A stretch of DNA of 64,000 nucleotides from Oligoflexus tunisiensis (GTDB taxonomy: Bacteria > Bdellovibrionota_B > Oligoflexia > Oligoflexales > Oligoflexaceae): positions 6,229,346-6,293,345 of the forward strand of contig NZ_BDFO01000001.1 in the NCBI RefSeq assembly GCF_001748245.1, given 5' to 3'. This document shows, piece by piece, positions 1 to 9,042 of this stretch (position 1 is its first letter; every line of letters begins with the position of its first letter). The position numbers and the translations under genes were made by a program. The notes beneath the pieces are model-generated. The model was not told the origin of the DNA and made no database searches. It saw nothing but the letters and a program-made list of their open reading frames with translations.

Positions 1-1088
1 TCAAGACACCGCTGAACACCATCATCGGTTACAGTGAACTTCTGGTCGATGAACTCGAAAGCAGCAATCAGACCCTGCTGAGCGATGATCTGCATAAGGT
101 CAATCGCGCCGGCTGGTACCTCATGACTCTGGTGGATGATCTTCTGGACGTCTGCACACTCGATGGTCAGGGTTTCAAACCCCATGAAACCATGTTTGAT
201 GCCGAACGCTTCATGCAGATTCTGCGGCGCATGGCCGAAAAAACCGCCGCGCCGCATCTGATCCAGGTGGAATGCTTCTGTCAAAAGAATTTCGGCATGG
301 TGTATGCGGATGAGAGCCGCCTTTTGCAGGTTTGCATGAACATTCTGCGGAACTGCGTGCGTTACTCCAGCAAGGGCCGTATCAGCCTGCATTTCTATTC
401 CATCATCCAGAAGGGCAAGCGCTTCTTTACGATCGATATTCGCGATACCGGGCGCGGCATGGACAAGCAGGAACTGTCGCGCATTTTCTCGCCTCTTGAA
501 AGCATCCAGAATGATTCCTGGGAATCGGTCTACACCATGAGTCTCGGCCTGCCGGTCACGAAGCGCCTGTGTGAAATGCTGGGCGGGACCCTGACCGTGG
601 ACAGCGCCCCTGGGCTTGGCACCACCTTCAGCCTTACGTTCCCGCATAAGAGAGATACGAGGGAGCCACAAAAGGTAAAACATCTGAATATCCTGCCGGC
701 TGGCCCCGTGCTGGTGATCGATGATGATGAGGAATACGCTGGCTTCGTGCGGGAGATTCTGGAATCCGCCGGCATGCAGACCATCACTGTGACCAAGGCG
801 CGCAGTGGACTACGGGTTTATTTGGAAAAGCAGCCGAGCGTGATCCTGGTGGATCTGAAAATGCCGGACATTGATGGCTACTCGGTGATTCAAAGCATCC
901 GTGATCAGGATCCGAACTGTCTGATTATCACAGTCAGCGGGGAGGGCATGGATCACAACAAGGAGCTGTCCCTCGCCATGGGTTCCGATCAATTTTTTGA
1001 AAAGCCCATGGCTGTCGAGGCTGTGCTGCAGACCATTGAGAAGCGGAGTCGGCCGGTTGAGGAGCAGGATCAGGCGAAACGCGCCTGA
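1..1088 (+). CDS. Hybrid sensor histidine kinase with C-terminal receiver (5'-truncated by window)
   Basis: Reading in the frame of position 3, the window opens inside a HisKA dimerisation domain (KTPLNTIIGYSELL); the phospho-acceptor His should lie just upstream, outside the window. An HATPase_c domain follows, with an N-box (NILRNCVRYS), a G1 box (DTGRGMD, about 466-486) and a G2 region (GLPVTKRLCEMLGG). A response-regulator receiver domain ends the protein (LVIDDDEEY, with the phospho-acceptor Asp codon at 852-854 in VDLKMPD, and the conserved Lys in EKPM). Such hybrid kinases autophosphorylate on His and pass phosphate to their own receiver. The sensor part is not visible. The 3' end overlaps the convergent gene below by 19 bases. 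Confidence 0.9.
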   Translation, partial: KTPLNTIIGYSELLVDELESSNQTLLSDDLHKVNRAGWYLMTLVDDLLDVCTLDGQGFKPHETMFDAERFMQILRRMAEKTAAPHLIQVECFCQKNFGMVYADESRLLQVCMNILRNCVRYSSKGRISLHFYSIIQKGKRFFTIDIRDTGRGMDKQELSRIFSPLESIQNDSWESVYTMSLGLPVTKRLCEMLGGTLTVDSAPGLGTTFSLTFPHKRDTREPQKVKHLNILPAGPVLVIDDDEEYAGFVREILESAGMQTITVTKARSGLRVYLEKQPSVILVDLKMPDIDGYSVIQSIRDQDPNCLIITVSGEGMDHNKELSLAMGSDQFFEKPMAVEAVLQTIEKRSRPVEEQDQAKRA

Positions 1089-2374
1089 CTTTTGGCCTGC
1101 TTCAGTTTCAATCCACAGAGCAGCATTTCACCTTCCTGCCGCCGACGCAACTCAACCCCGAGTTCGCTGCAAAGCTCCTGAATCAGACTCCCTGTCAACT
1201 CCGGATCAAAGAGCACATGGACATCCGCTTCCTCCAGGTCGCGGCCGGTGAAAGGCGCCATCTGATAACTGAGGAAGAGTTGCAACCCATCCGTCTGCAA
1301 TTCCATGTGCAACTGCAACTGACTTCCTCCTTCAGCCGCAATGTTTCGCAGCACACTGACGATGAGCATCACGAGCTTGGCGGTCTGCGTATGGATCAGG
1401 ATATCCGGCGCCGCCTTCTGCCAGTGGAGTCGGGCCAGCCGTAAAGCGGATCCCACATTATAGATCGTATCCACATGCTGCAGAACGACATTGATGCTGG
1501 TCTGTTCGAGGCCTTCCTCGAGATAACGTCGGGAGAAGAGGCTGAAACTCCGGGCTACGTCGGCGAGATCTTGAATGCCCGATTCCAGCGGTTCGAGTAA
1601 GTCCAGAAGCGTCCGCGGCTGCATGCTGTCCTTGAGAGGCTCTTCGAGGTTATGCAGGGCCGTGCCGAGGACATCGAGCGGTCCGTTGGTCTTCAGAGCA
1701 AAATGCCCCGACATCTGCAGAAGCTCCTGCATCCGCGCGGTGCGCTGTACCCATTCCCTTTGCTCCTGACTGATTCTTTCGCTTTGATGCAGCAGGCGGA
1801 AGTAAATAGCCACCATGGTCAGGGTCAGTCCGTTGACGAAGATGGCCGTCATCAGCATGGACCGAACGCCGACCTCACGATCCCCACCGAAAGGCAGAGC
1901 CGTTCCGAATTTTAGGCAGAACCCCAAGGTGCCCAAGGCCACCAGGAGGATCACGGTGCTGACCGCAAGACCATAACGCCAGCCACAGAGAAGGAAGGCC
2001 GGCACAATCAGGACCTGAAACCAGAGAAAACCCGTGGCCGAGATGCTTTGGGCCTGAAAAAGAATGCCGACAGCCAGGAACACGCTGAGCAGGATCAAAT
2101 AAACCGCCGCAACTTCAACATTGCGCTGAAAGCAGCGGTTCAGGCTTAAAAACAGAATCCCATGTCCCATCATCAGATGCGGGGCAAAGATGCCCAAATC
2201 CAGCCGATCATAATGCACGATAACTGCGAAAATCATGATGCACGTGAGAACGGTCATGATGCAGCTCAGGCTCAGCATACGACTGCGGAGCAGGGTCATG
2301 CCGCCCTGATTGCGGTTGTGCGGATGAATGGTGGCATCGAGCATGGATTCCAGACAGCTGAGGATCACACCCAT
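1070..2374 (-). CDS. Degenerate membrane histidine kinase-like protein (pseudokinase)
   Basis: A 434-residue protein with about six hydrophobic segments in the first 210 residues, then a helical and HATPase-like region. Aligned by eye with the kinase encoded immediately upstream, its dimerisation helix reads GHFALKTNGPL where the partner has GHVAHEVNNPL: the phospho-acceptor His is Leu and the following Glu is Lys. An N-box remnant (LRNIAA) remains, but the Asp-Gly G1 box and Gly-rich G2 box are unrecognisable, so neither autophosphorylation nor normal ATP binding is expected. The start is well supported: an AAGGAG ribosome site 6 bases before ATG, and the partner's TGA directly abuts this ATG (TGAATG), implying coupled translation. 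A role as regulator or heterodimer partner of the upstream kinase is inference. Confidence 0.8.
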   Translation of the reverse strand: MGVILSCLESMLDATIHPHNRNQGGMTLLRSRMLSLSCIMTVLTCIMIFAVIVHYDRLDLGIFAPHLMMGHGILFLSLNRCFQRNVEVAAVYLILLSVFLAVGILFQAQSISATGFLWFQVLIVPAFLLCGWRYGLAVSTVILLVALGTLGFCLKFGTALPFGGDREVGVRSMLMTAIFVNGLTLTMVAIYFRLLHQSERISQEQREWVQRTARMQELLQMSGHFALKTNGPLDVLGTALHNLEEPLKDSMQPRTLLDLLEPLESGIQDLADVARSFSLFSRRYLEEGLEQTSINVVLQHVDTIYNVGSALRLARLHWQKAAPDILIHTQTAKLVMLIVSVLRNIAAEGGSQLQLHMELQTDGLQLFLSYQMAPFTGRDLEEADVHVLFDPELTGSLIQELCSELGVELRRRQEGEMLLCGLKLKQAKSQARFA

Positions 2375-3709
2375 TCAGGCTCCTTTCCGCAAACGCTGGA
2401 GGGTCAGATGATCCCGGGGAATCATACAGGTGAAGCGGGTCGCTCCGGGCTGGCTGGAAAATTGAATTTCTCCGCCGTGCCTCGAGAGGATGCCGCGGCT
2501 GACGCTGAGACTGAGTCCCTGAGCATGCCCCCCCGATTTGGTCGTAAAAAAGGGCTGAAAGACCCGCTCCTGGGAAGCCGGGTCGATGCCCCTGCCGTTG
2601 TCCGTTACAGAAAAATGGAGCAGTGCGTCGATAACCTGGACGTCCACCACAATGCGAGGATTCGCATGTTCGCGACAGGCATCCAGAGCATTTTGAATGA
2701 GACAGCACAGCACATAAACCAGCTGGTGCGGCTGGCAACGCAGGGTGCTGCCGGCCGCCTGGTCGTTGAAATCCAGATCCACCTGCTGGGCTTGAGCCTG
2801 AGGCTTCATGGCCAGCTGAACATCCTTCAGGATGCTGCGAACGTCGACATTCACAAAAGGTTCATGCTGATTGCCGGAGGCGAAAATAGCCAGGGACTGT
2901 TGCACGCGAATGATGCGCTCGTGGCTGCGGTGCATATTGGATAAGAGTTTGCGAGCCTCGTGAGACCACTCATTTCGCTCCAGCTGACGGCGCAATCGTG
3001 TGACGCTCCCCTGCAGGATCGCCAAGGGATTATTGACCTCATGGGCGACATGTCCCACCAGCTCACCCACGGCCCCCGTATGCGCATGCCTCGCCGTCAG
3101 CAAACGCTGCCGCGTCTGATGCTGATCGCTGACATCACGCAGGTATTCATAAACACCGGTTGCGGCGGCGGTCAGCAGGGTCGAAGCCGTGAGCTGCAGA
3201 AAAATCTGTATGATGTATTCGTTCTGGGTCATGGCCAACCAGGGTGAGCCTTCATGGTGACGATAAAGGATGTTGAGAACGGAACTGGCGATGACGCCAA
3301 AGGACGCGAGAAAGGCCCCACGCAGACCAAAGAGAAAGCAGCTGATCACGATCAAATACGACGACCAGAGATAGACCAGGGAAAAGAGCGAAGGCGTCGC
3401 AGCCACCATAAAGATGAAAAAGGCGTGGATCCACAGCACGAAGAACGCGGCCAGGGGACCATAGCGCTGCTGCCGCCGGAGGCTGCCGAGCAGGATCAGG
3501 CAAACCACAAGGTTCACCAGTCCAAGGGCGGTCGAGTGTGTGCTTTCGCGAACCTGCGATGAGAAAAGGGGAATAAAGCCGCAGGGGATCAGAAAGAGGA
3601 TGGCAAAGGCCAAAAACCGGACGCGAAAAAGATCACGCATCTCCATCCTCCGCAGTTCAGGCGAAAGAAGTCGGTCGAGCAGAGCCACGATGGAGTTTAG
3701 AAATTTCAT
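2375..3709 (-). CDS. Membrane sensor histidine kinase
   Basis: About 444 residues. Several hydrophobic segments fill the N-terminal half. A HisKA domain follows with the phospho-acceptor His in GHVAHEVNNPLAIL, then an HATPase_c domain with N-box (IQNALDAC), G1 box (TDNGRGID), F-box (FQPFFTTKSGG) and G2-like segment (AQGLSLSVSRGIL). No extracytoplasmic sensor domain is evident, so the membrane region may itself be the sensor. I choose ATG at 3709 because AAAGGA sits about 5 bases upstream; the reading frame stays open back to 3820, but that would overlap the next gene and add a basic, unlikely extension. No response regulator lies next to it. Co-transcribed with the degenerate kinase downstream. 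Confidence 0.85.
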   Translation of the reverse strand: MKFLNSIVALLDRLLSPELRRMEMRDLFRVRFLAFAILFLIPCGFIPLFSSQVRESTHSTALGLVNLVVCLILLGSLRRQQRYGPLAAFFVLWIHAFFIFMVAATPSLFSLVYLWSSYLIVISCFLFGLRGAFLASFGVIASSVLNILYRHHEGSPWLAMTQNEYIIQIFLQLTASTLLTAAATGVYEYLRDVSDQHQTRQRLLTARHAHTGAVGELVGHVAHEVNNPLAILQGSVTRLRRQLERNEWSHEARKLLSNMHRSHERIIRVQQSLAIFASGNQHEPFVNVDVRSILKDVQLAMKPQAQAQQVDLDFNDQAAGSTLRCQPHQLVYVLCCLIQNALDACREHANPRIVVDVQVIDALLHFSVTDNGRGIDPASQERVFQPFFTTKSGGHAQGLSLSVSRGILSRHGGEIQFSSQPGATRFTCMIPRDHLTLQRLRKGA

Positions 3710-3794
3710 TCCCATCCTTTGCCACCGGACAAGGTCCGGCTGCAAGGAGGATCGGCGTGATTTCACAAAACTACGGAGGCAAATCTTGCCGGAC

Positions 3795-5603
3795 TCAACC
3801 CTGACGGGTTTGTGTGGCAAGCCAGGCCAGATGCTCTTTCTCCAGAAGGTCCAGGGGCAGGGGTCCGTTCTTCAGAATCTGGTCATGAAAGGCGCGGATA
3901 TCAAACTTTTGACCCAGTTTTTCCTCGGCCGTTTTCCGCAGCTCCATAATTTTAAGCATGCCGATCTTATAGGCGGTCGCCTGACCTGGCATCACAATAT
4001 AGCGTTCCACCGCCTTGATGATTTCCCCCTCGTCGGCGGGCGTATTCTCGCTCAGAAAACGGATGCCCTCCTCGCGCGTCCAGCGTTTGGCGTGAATGCC
4101 GGTATCCACCACCAGCCGGCAGGCTCGCCAGAGTTCCATGGAAAGGCGACCGAAATCGGAATAGGGGTCCTTATAGAATCCATAGGCCTTGGGCAGATAC
4201 TCGCTGTAGAGGCCCCAGCCTTCGATAAAAGCGGTGAAGCCACCAAAGCGCCGGAATTTGGGCAGACCCTTCAGCTGCTGGGAAATGGAAAGCTGCAGAT
4301 GGTGACCCGGGACACCTTCATGATAGGCCAGGGCTTCCATTTCATACTTGGGCACCTGCCGCATATCCCAGAGGTTCACATAAAAAATGCCGGGACGACT
4401 GCCATCCATGGCCGGACTGTTGTAAAAACCGATTTCCGCACTTTTTTCGCGGAAGGGTTCCACGGCCTTGACCTGAAGCTTGTCCTTCGGCAGAAGGCCG
4501 AAGAGCTCGGGCAGCTCACCATGCATGCGATCGATCATCGCCTGCGTATCCCGAAGATAACCTTCCTTGCCGGCCGGGCTTTGCTCATAATAGAAGCGAT
4601 CGTCCTGGAGAAGATGCGCGAAAAACTGCTTCAGATTGCCTTTGTACCCCACCTTCTCGCGAATCGCATTCATGTCCTGATGGATGCGTTTCACTTCCGC
4701 AAGACCCAGCTGATGAATTTCATCCGCCGTGAGATGGGTGGTCGTGATCTGCCGCAATTGATTCCGATAGAAGGCTTCTCCATCCGGCAGCGTCCAGGCT
4801 CCGACGCGAGTCGACGCCTTTTTTTCCAGCCCTTCGATCAACGTGATCAGATCCTGATAGGCCGGCTGCAGATCACCGACCAGCGCCTGGTTCAGATCCT
4901 TAAGAAGTGCCTCCCGGGTGGCCGTGTCCAATTCCACTTTTCCTATCTTCGCGGTAAAATCGGCGAGCAAGGCTGAAGGTTCCTTGCCCTGATCAAAGGG
5001 TGCGCCTGTGATCACATTACGGGCATCGGAAAGCACTTTGGGAAAGACGAACTTCGGCGGGATGATGCCGCGTTTTTCCCGCTCGCTGATATTATCCCGC
5101 AGCTGCCCGAAGAGGCGGCGGGTATCCCGCACGCGGCTGATATAGGCGCGGGCATCGGCTTCATTATCGATGCGATGCATGTTGATCAAAAACGAGGGCA
5201 CCTCAGCCTGGGCGCCGAACATCTGATTCACCGGAAAATTATGAAAGCGGAAGGGAAAGGCCGCCTTCTGATCGGCGATCTGCCTTTCAAAAATCTGATA
5301 GCTCAGCTGAGCTTCCTTGTCGAGCTTGTCAAAGTCGAAGGTCTTCAGTTCAGCAAGATTTTTCTCGGCCAGCTGCATGCGCTTCTGGTTGCGCGCGTCA
5401 GATATATCGTCAAAGCGATCATACTCTTTTTTGATGCCGAGGGCGGTCATGCGCTGGGGGGAGAGGGCCAGATTCTCCTGGAAGGCTCTTTCGAAAAAAG
5501 CATTCAATCGTTCCGTTTCCGTTTGCGGCTGGGATGGGGTCTGGCAGGCGGCCAGAACGATGAGACTCAGCGCGATCAAACCCGTTCGAAGCTTTCGGTG
5601 CAT
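3795..5603 (-). CDS. DUF885 family lipoprotein, putative zinc-dependent hydrolase
   Basis: A 602-residue protein of the DUF885 family, whose members are found in bacterial envelopes and carry an HExxPGHxxQ-type motif resembling a metallopeptidase centre. Here the motif reads YHEGVPGHHLQ. The N-terminus is a lipoprotein signal (MHRKLRTGLIALSLIVLAAC), so the mature protein should be lipid-anchored in the envelope. The start at 5603 is preceded by GGGAG; upstream in-frame codons would add a non-signal extension. A second family member lies at 12837-14621. Substrate unknown; some DUF885 proteins are annotated as peptidases or carboxypeptidases, but that is not proven here. Confidence 0.85.
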   Translation of the reverse strand: MHRKLRTGLIALSLIVLAACQTPSQPQTETERLNAFFERAFQENLALSPQRMTALGIKKEYDRFDDISDARNQKRMQLAEKNLAELKTFDFDKLDKEAQLSYQIFERQIADQKAAFPFRFHNFPVNQMFGAQAEVPSFLINMHRIDNEADARAYISRVRDTRRLFGQLRDNISEREKRGIIPPKFVFPKVLSDARNVITGAPFDQGKEPSALLADFTAKIGKVELDTATREALLKDLNQALVGDLQPAYQDLITLIEGLEKKASTRVGAWTLPDGEAFYRNQLRQITTTHLTADEIHQLGLAEVKRIHQDMNAIREKVGYKGNLKQFFAHLLQDDRFYYEQSPAGKEGYLRDTQAMIDRMHGELPELFGLLPKDKLQVKAVEPFREKSAEIGFYNSPAMDGSRPGIFYVNLWDMRQVPKYEMEALAYHEGVPGHHLQLSISQQLKGLPKFRRFGGFTAFIEGWGLYSEYLPKAYGFYKDPYSDFGRLSMELWRACRLVVDTGIHAKRWTREEGIRFLSENTPADEGEIIKAVERYIVMPGQATAYKIGMLKIMELRKTAEEKLGQKFDIRAFHDQILKNGPLPLDLLEKEHLAWLATQTRQG

Positions 5604-5640
5604 AGGGACTCCCGCAAAAAATCCTGCTTTGGTAAGTGGA

Positions 5641-5662
5641 ATCGGAGCCGGTCGGCTCCGAT
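5641..5662 (-). terminator. Hairpin just after the thioredoxin-like gene
   Basis: A perfect 9-bp stem (ATCGGAGCC / GGCTCCGAT) with a GGTC loop begins 3 bases past the stop codon of the minus-strand thioredoxin-like gene. There is no T-run behind it, so it may be a weak terminator or a 3'-end stabiliser between that gene and the DUF885 gene. Confidence 0.45.
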
Positions 5663-5664
5663 GC

Positions 5665-5982
5665 TTAACTCTTGAGCGACTCCGCGACAAACTCCTGCAG
5701 CTTGTCGACCCCTTTGAATCCGGTATACATGCCCTTCTTCTTTTTCTGATCAAAAACGAAAAAGACCGGCAGCACTTCGGTGCCGGCGACGGCCATCATC
5801 TCCGGATGATCATCGACGCAGATCTTGGCGAAGGTCATCTGGTATTCATTTTCCTTTTCCATTTTGTCGGTCGCCGGTGTCGACAGCTTGCAGATGCCGC
5901 AGCTGCGTTTCCAGAGTTTCAAAAAAACGCGCTCGCCCTTATCGAGGTGTGCTTTCAAATCATCAGGTGTCCAGGCTTCCAT
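5665..5982 (-). CDS. Thioredoxin-fold protein
   Basis: A 105-residue protein of thioredoxin size with a CxxC pair in KRSCGICK near residue 28, and the downstream cis-Pro loop typical of the fold (TEVLPVFFVF). The canonical WCGPC is replaced by SCGIC, so redox potential and partner are not predictable. No signal peptide is seen, so it is probably cytoplasmic. A GAGGAG ribosome site lies 7 bases upstream of ATG 5982. It is followed on the same strand by the DUF885 lipoprotein, with a hairpin between them. It may be a bacillithiol- or thiol-homeostasis protein of the YtxJ/monothiol type; this is a guess. Confidence 0.75.
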   Translation of the reverse strand: MEAWTPDDLKAHLDKGERVFLKLWKRSCGICKLSTPATDKMEKENEYQMTFAKICVDDHPEMMAVAGTEVLPVFFVFDQKKKKGMYTGFKGVDKLQEFVAESLKS

Positions 5983-6168
5983 GGCATTTCTCCTCGTTGA
6001 CCAGGTTCAAGGGACACCTTAACAAAGCGCCGGACGCCTTACAAGGTGGAGGCCGCGCACCACGTCAACCGGACAAGAGGTCGGCCTCTGGATTGAGGCT
6101 TTGCAAAGGGAGGACCTTCCGCTAGTCTGCCGATCAGTTCCGTATACCTTATCGTTAAGGAGTTTCGC

Positions 6169-8190
6169 ATGAAACCATGGATACTGCTCGCAGCCCTGGC
6201 GTTCCTGGCGCCTGGGAAAAGCTATGCAACGTCAAAAGGAAAACCTGCCTTGGACTCCGAACTTTATCAGCTTATTGAAATCGAGGATCAGCGTGACGGT
6301 CGTCATCCTTTTTTGCAGGAAGCCCTGAAGGGAAAGGACCCAGAGCTGGCCGCGCGCGCTCTGCTGGCCCTGGGTCGCATCGGTGAACCGGGTGCCGCCC
6401 CGCTGGTGCAGCCCCATCTCGCGAGTTCACAGGCCACCGTGCGGCGGCACGCAGCGTTTGCCCTGGGTCTCATCAAACAAGCGGAGAGTTTGAAACCTTT
6501 GCAGGGTCGTCTCGCACGGGAATCGCAGCCTGCGGTTCGGGCGGAGTTGTATGCCGCTCTCGGCCGCCTGCAGGTGCCCGAGGTTTTGCCGATCCTGGAA
6601 GCCGCCTTGCAGCAGGAAAAGCATCCGGTCGCCCAATCCGGTCTGGCCATGGGTTTTTGCTTTCTCTTTCTGGCGGCGGATGCAAAAACATGGGACGTCA
6701 GCCCGGAGGCCTTGTCCCTGCTCATGAATCAAATGAAAAGTCAGGCGCCCCTTGGCATCGCAGCCGCCTGGGCTTTGGCTCGTTATCAGGGCGACATCAG
6801 CCGTCTGCCGGAACAGGCTCTGATCGCAGCCATCACCGGCGCACGGGAACCCGAGGCCCGGGCCATTGCTCTGAAAGCGCTGGCTCGTCATAAAACTGAA
6901 AACACCGCCCGGTTTCTCACCCAGCTTCTTCAGGAAGGGGAATCGCACAACGTTCGCATCGAAGCGGCCCAGAGTCTGGCCGGTCAAACGCCGCAGGATT
7001 TCGTGCTCAAGGCTTTGCTTGCAGCCGCAGGGCGGGACATGACGATCGTGCGAGCGGCAGCCTTGAATACGCTGGCCACGTTTCAAAATCTCAGCGGTGT
7101 CGTGCCGCAAACTCTGCAGGCGATGACGAAAAGCCAGCCTTCCCCCTGGCTGCAGGGCAAAGCGTATCTGGCTCTGGCGCCGCAGCTCCCAGCTGATGCC
7201 AGGCGCACTTTGATTCTGGAAGGACTCCAGCATCCCGATGTTTATGTGCAAAGGGAGATGATCACGCTGCTGCCCCAGCTCGATGCGGAAGGTTTAAAAA
7301 TCCTTGCCAACAAAGCGGACAATCCGTCCATCCTTATCGCCGGAGCCGCACTCCATGTCCTCCGGGAGCGCGGCAAGGACCAGATGAATGACAGCCTGAA
7401 GGCGGTCATGCTCAAGCAGCTCGCACGTCATGATCCTGTGATCACCAGCATTGTGATGGATGCGGCCGGAAAATTCGGCTGGAAGGATGCGCTGCCGCTG
7501 CTGATCAAAGCATCCGAGGAAAAATGGGCGCTCGCGGATTATCCTGTGCAGGAGAATCTCATGGGCGCTCTCGCCCAGTTCCAGGATCCTGCAACCCTGC
7601 CCCTGGTGGAAAAATACCTGCAGCATCCCGTCCGCAATGTAGTGGTGAAAGCCGCCGAGGCCTGGCAGAACATAACGGGAAAACCCCTGGAAAAACCGCT
7701 GCCGCATAATCATCGGGTGGACGAGGCCACACCAGCTCTGACGGATATACAAAAGGCTCTCGAGAGTGAAATCATCCTCGACACCGACAAGGGCCGCGTG
7801 CGGCTGGTGATGCTGAAGGATGCTCCGGTGACAGCCACCAAGGTCGTGCAGTGGGCTCAAAAAGGTTTTTATGATGGTTTGAACTTTCATCGGGTGGTGC
7901 CGCACTGGGTGGTGCAGGGTGGTGATCCCCGCGGCGATGGCGAAGGCGGGGAGGGTTTGATTCGCGATGAGGTGTCGATGAGCCCGCACCTTCCCTATAC
8001 GGTTGGCATTGCGACCGCGGGCAAGGATACCGGCAGCACACAGATGTTCTTCAACCTCGGCAACAATACCCGACTCGATGGAGCCTATACGGTCTTCGCT
8101 CAGGTCATCGATGGGCGGGATGTCGTCGATCGACTGGAACTCGGCGATAAAATCATCAAGGCCACCGTCCAGCCTTTTCGAGGTTTATGA
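6169..8190 (+). CDS. Exported HEAT-repeat protein fused to a cyclophilin-type peptidyl-prolyl isomerase
   Basis: A 673-residue protein. Residues 1-20 form a signal peptide (MKPWILLAALAFLAPGKSYA). Residues ~40-515 are tandem two-helix HEAT-like repeats, recognisable by recurring ARALLALGRIGEP / VRRHAAFALG / VRIEAAQSLAG patterns. From about residue 535 a cyclophilin domain follows with the catalytic signature NFHRVVPHWVVQGGDP and the later STQMFFNLGNN strand. Cyclophilins catalyse cis-trans isomerisation of prolyl bonds; the HEAT solenoid is presumably a docking platform in the periplasm. AAGGAG stands 6-7 bases before the ATG. The stop codon is directly followed by the ATG of the EamA transporter gene, so the two are probably translated together. 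Confidence 0.88.
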   Translation: MKPWILLAALAFLAPGKSYATSKGKPALDSELYQLIEIEDQRDGRHPFLQEALKGKDPELAARALLALGRIGEPGAAPLVQPHLASSQATVRRHAAFALGLIKQAESLKPLQGRLARESQPAVRAELYAALGRLQVPEVLPILEAALQQEKHPVAQSGLAMGFCFLFLAADAKTWDVSPEALSLLMNQMKSQAPLGIAAAWALARYQGDISRLPEQALIAAITGAREPEARAIALKALARHKTENTARFLTQLLQEGESHNVRIEAAQSLAGQTPQDFVLKALLAAAGRDMTIVRAAALNTLATFQNLSGVVPQTLQAMTKSQPSPWLQGKAYLALAPQLPADARRTLILEGLQHPDVYVQREMITLLPQLDAEGLKILANKADNPSILIAGAALHVLRERGKDQMNDSLKAVMLKQLARHDPVITSIVMDAAGKFGWKDALPLLIKASEEKWALADYPVQENLMGALAQFQDPATLPLVEKYLQHPVRNVVVKAAEAWQNITGKPLEKPLPHNHRVDEATPALTDIQKALESEIILDTDKGRVRLVMLKDAPVTATKVVQWAQKGFYDGLNFHRVVPHWVVQGGDPRGDGEGGEGLIRDEVSMSPHLPYTVGIATAGKDTGSTQMFFNLGNNTRLDGAYTVFAQVIDGRDVVDRLELGDKIIKATVQPFRGL

Positions 8191-9042
8191 ATGTCACGCG
8201 CGACGCTCTCCATTGTGCTTCTCCTGGTGGCGATGACCTCCATTCAATTTGGAGCGTCCTTTGCCAAACAGATTTTTCACATCGTCCATCCGGCCGGCAT
8301 CACCCTGCTGCGGACCAGCCTTGCGGCGATTTTTCTTCTGGCCCTCTGGCGTCCGTGGCGGGCCAACTGGGATCGATCCGCCTGGCTGCATGTGCTGCCC
8401 TATGGAGCGTCGCTTGGCATCATGAACCTTCTCTTTTATTTGTCCTTGGAACGCATTCCCCTGGGCATCGCGGTCGCGGTGGAATTCACCGGACCGCTGG
8501 GTCTGGCCCTGGTGTCCTCGCGACGCAGGCAGGATCTTCTTTGGGTGCTGCTTGCGGCCCTGGGCATCATTCTCATTTCTCCCATCACAGGACACGATGC
8601 CCTGGATCCGATCGGCCTTCTTTTGGCGCTTGGGGCCGGTTTCTGTTGGGCGCTTTACATCATCTTTGGCCAGCGCATGGGTCGACGGATTCCGGCCGGC
8701 ACCGCCACGGCACTTGGCATGCTGGTCGCGGCGCTGGTGACCGTTCCGGTCGGTGCTTTTTATGTGAATGAACAGTTTTTACAGATGCAGGTCTGGTGGA
8801 TGGGTCTGATCGTGGCCGTGTTTTCGAGTGCTTTGCCTTATTCCCTGGAAATGACGGCCCTTAAGCATCTGCCGACCAAAACCTTCGGGATTCTGATGAG
8901 TCTGGAGCCGGCCATTGCCGCTCTGATGGGGCTTCTCTTTCTGAAGGAAACCCTGAATCTGCAGCAGGGTCTGGCCATGGGCTGCATTATGCTGGCTTCC
9001 GCCGGTTGCACCCTTCTTTCGCCCGAGATCAAGGAGGCATGA
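8191..9042 (+). CDS. EamA/DMT-family permease
   Basis: A 283-residue integral membrane protein with about ten hydrophobic helices and two EamA repeats, the pattern of the drug/metabolite transporter superfamily (RhaT/YdcZ-like). The second half carries the usual ALPYSLEMTALKHLPTKTFGILMSLEPAIAALMG-type stretch (8836-8940). Substrate cannot be read from sequence; family members export amino acids and other metabolites. Zero-base spacing to the upstream HEAT-cyclophilin gene suggests an operon. Its last 14 bases overlap the convergent gene at 9029-9634. A second, unrelated-looking member of the superfamily lies at 61740-62612. Confidence 0.85.
   Translation: MSRATLSIVLLLVAMTSIQFGASFAKQIFHIVHPAGITLLRTSLAAIFLLALWRPWRANWDRSAWLHVLPYGASLGIMNLLFYLSLERIPLGIAVAVEFTGPLGLALVSSRRRQDLLWVLLAALGIILISPITGHDALDPIGLLLALGAGFCWALYIIFGQRMGRRIPAGTATALGMLVAALVTVPVGAFYVNEQFLQMQVWWMGLIVAVFSSALPYSLEMTALKHLPTKTFGILMSLEPAIAALMGLLFLKETLNLQQGLAMGCIMLASAGCTLLSPEIKEA

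Noticed and set aside
3540..4976. 478-codon plus-strand frame opposite the DUF885 gene
   Set aside because: The DUF885 protein on the minus strand has signal peptide and family motif; the plus frame spans two genes.
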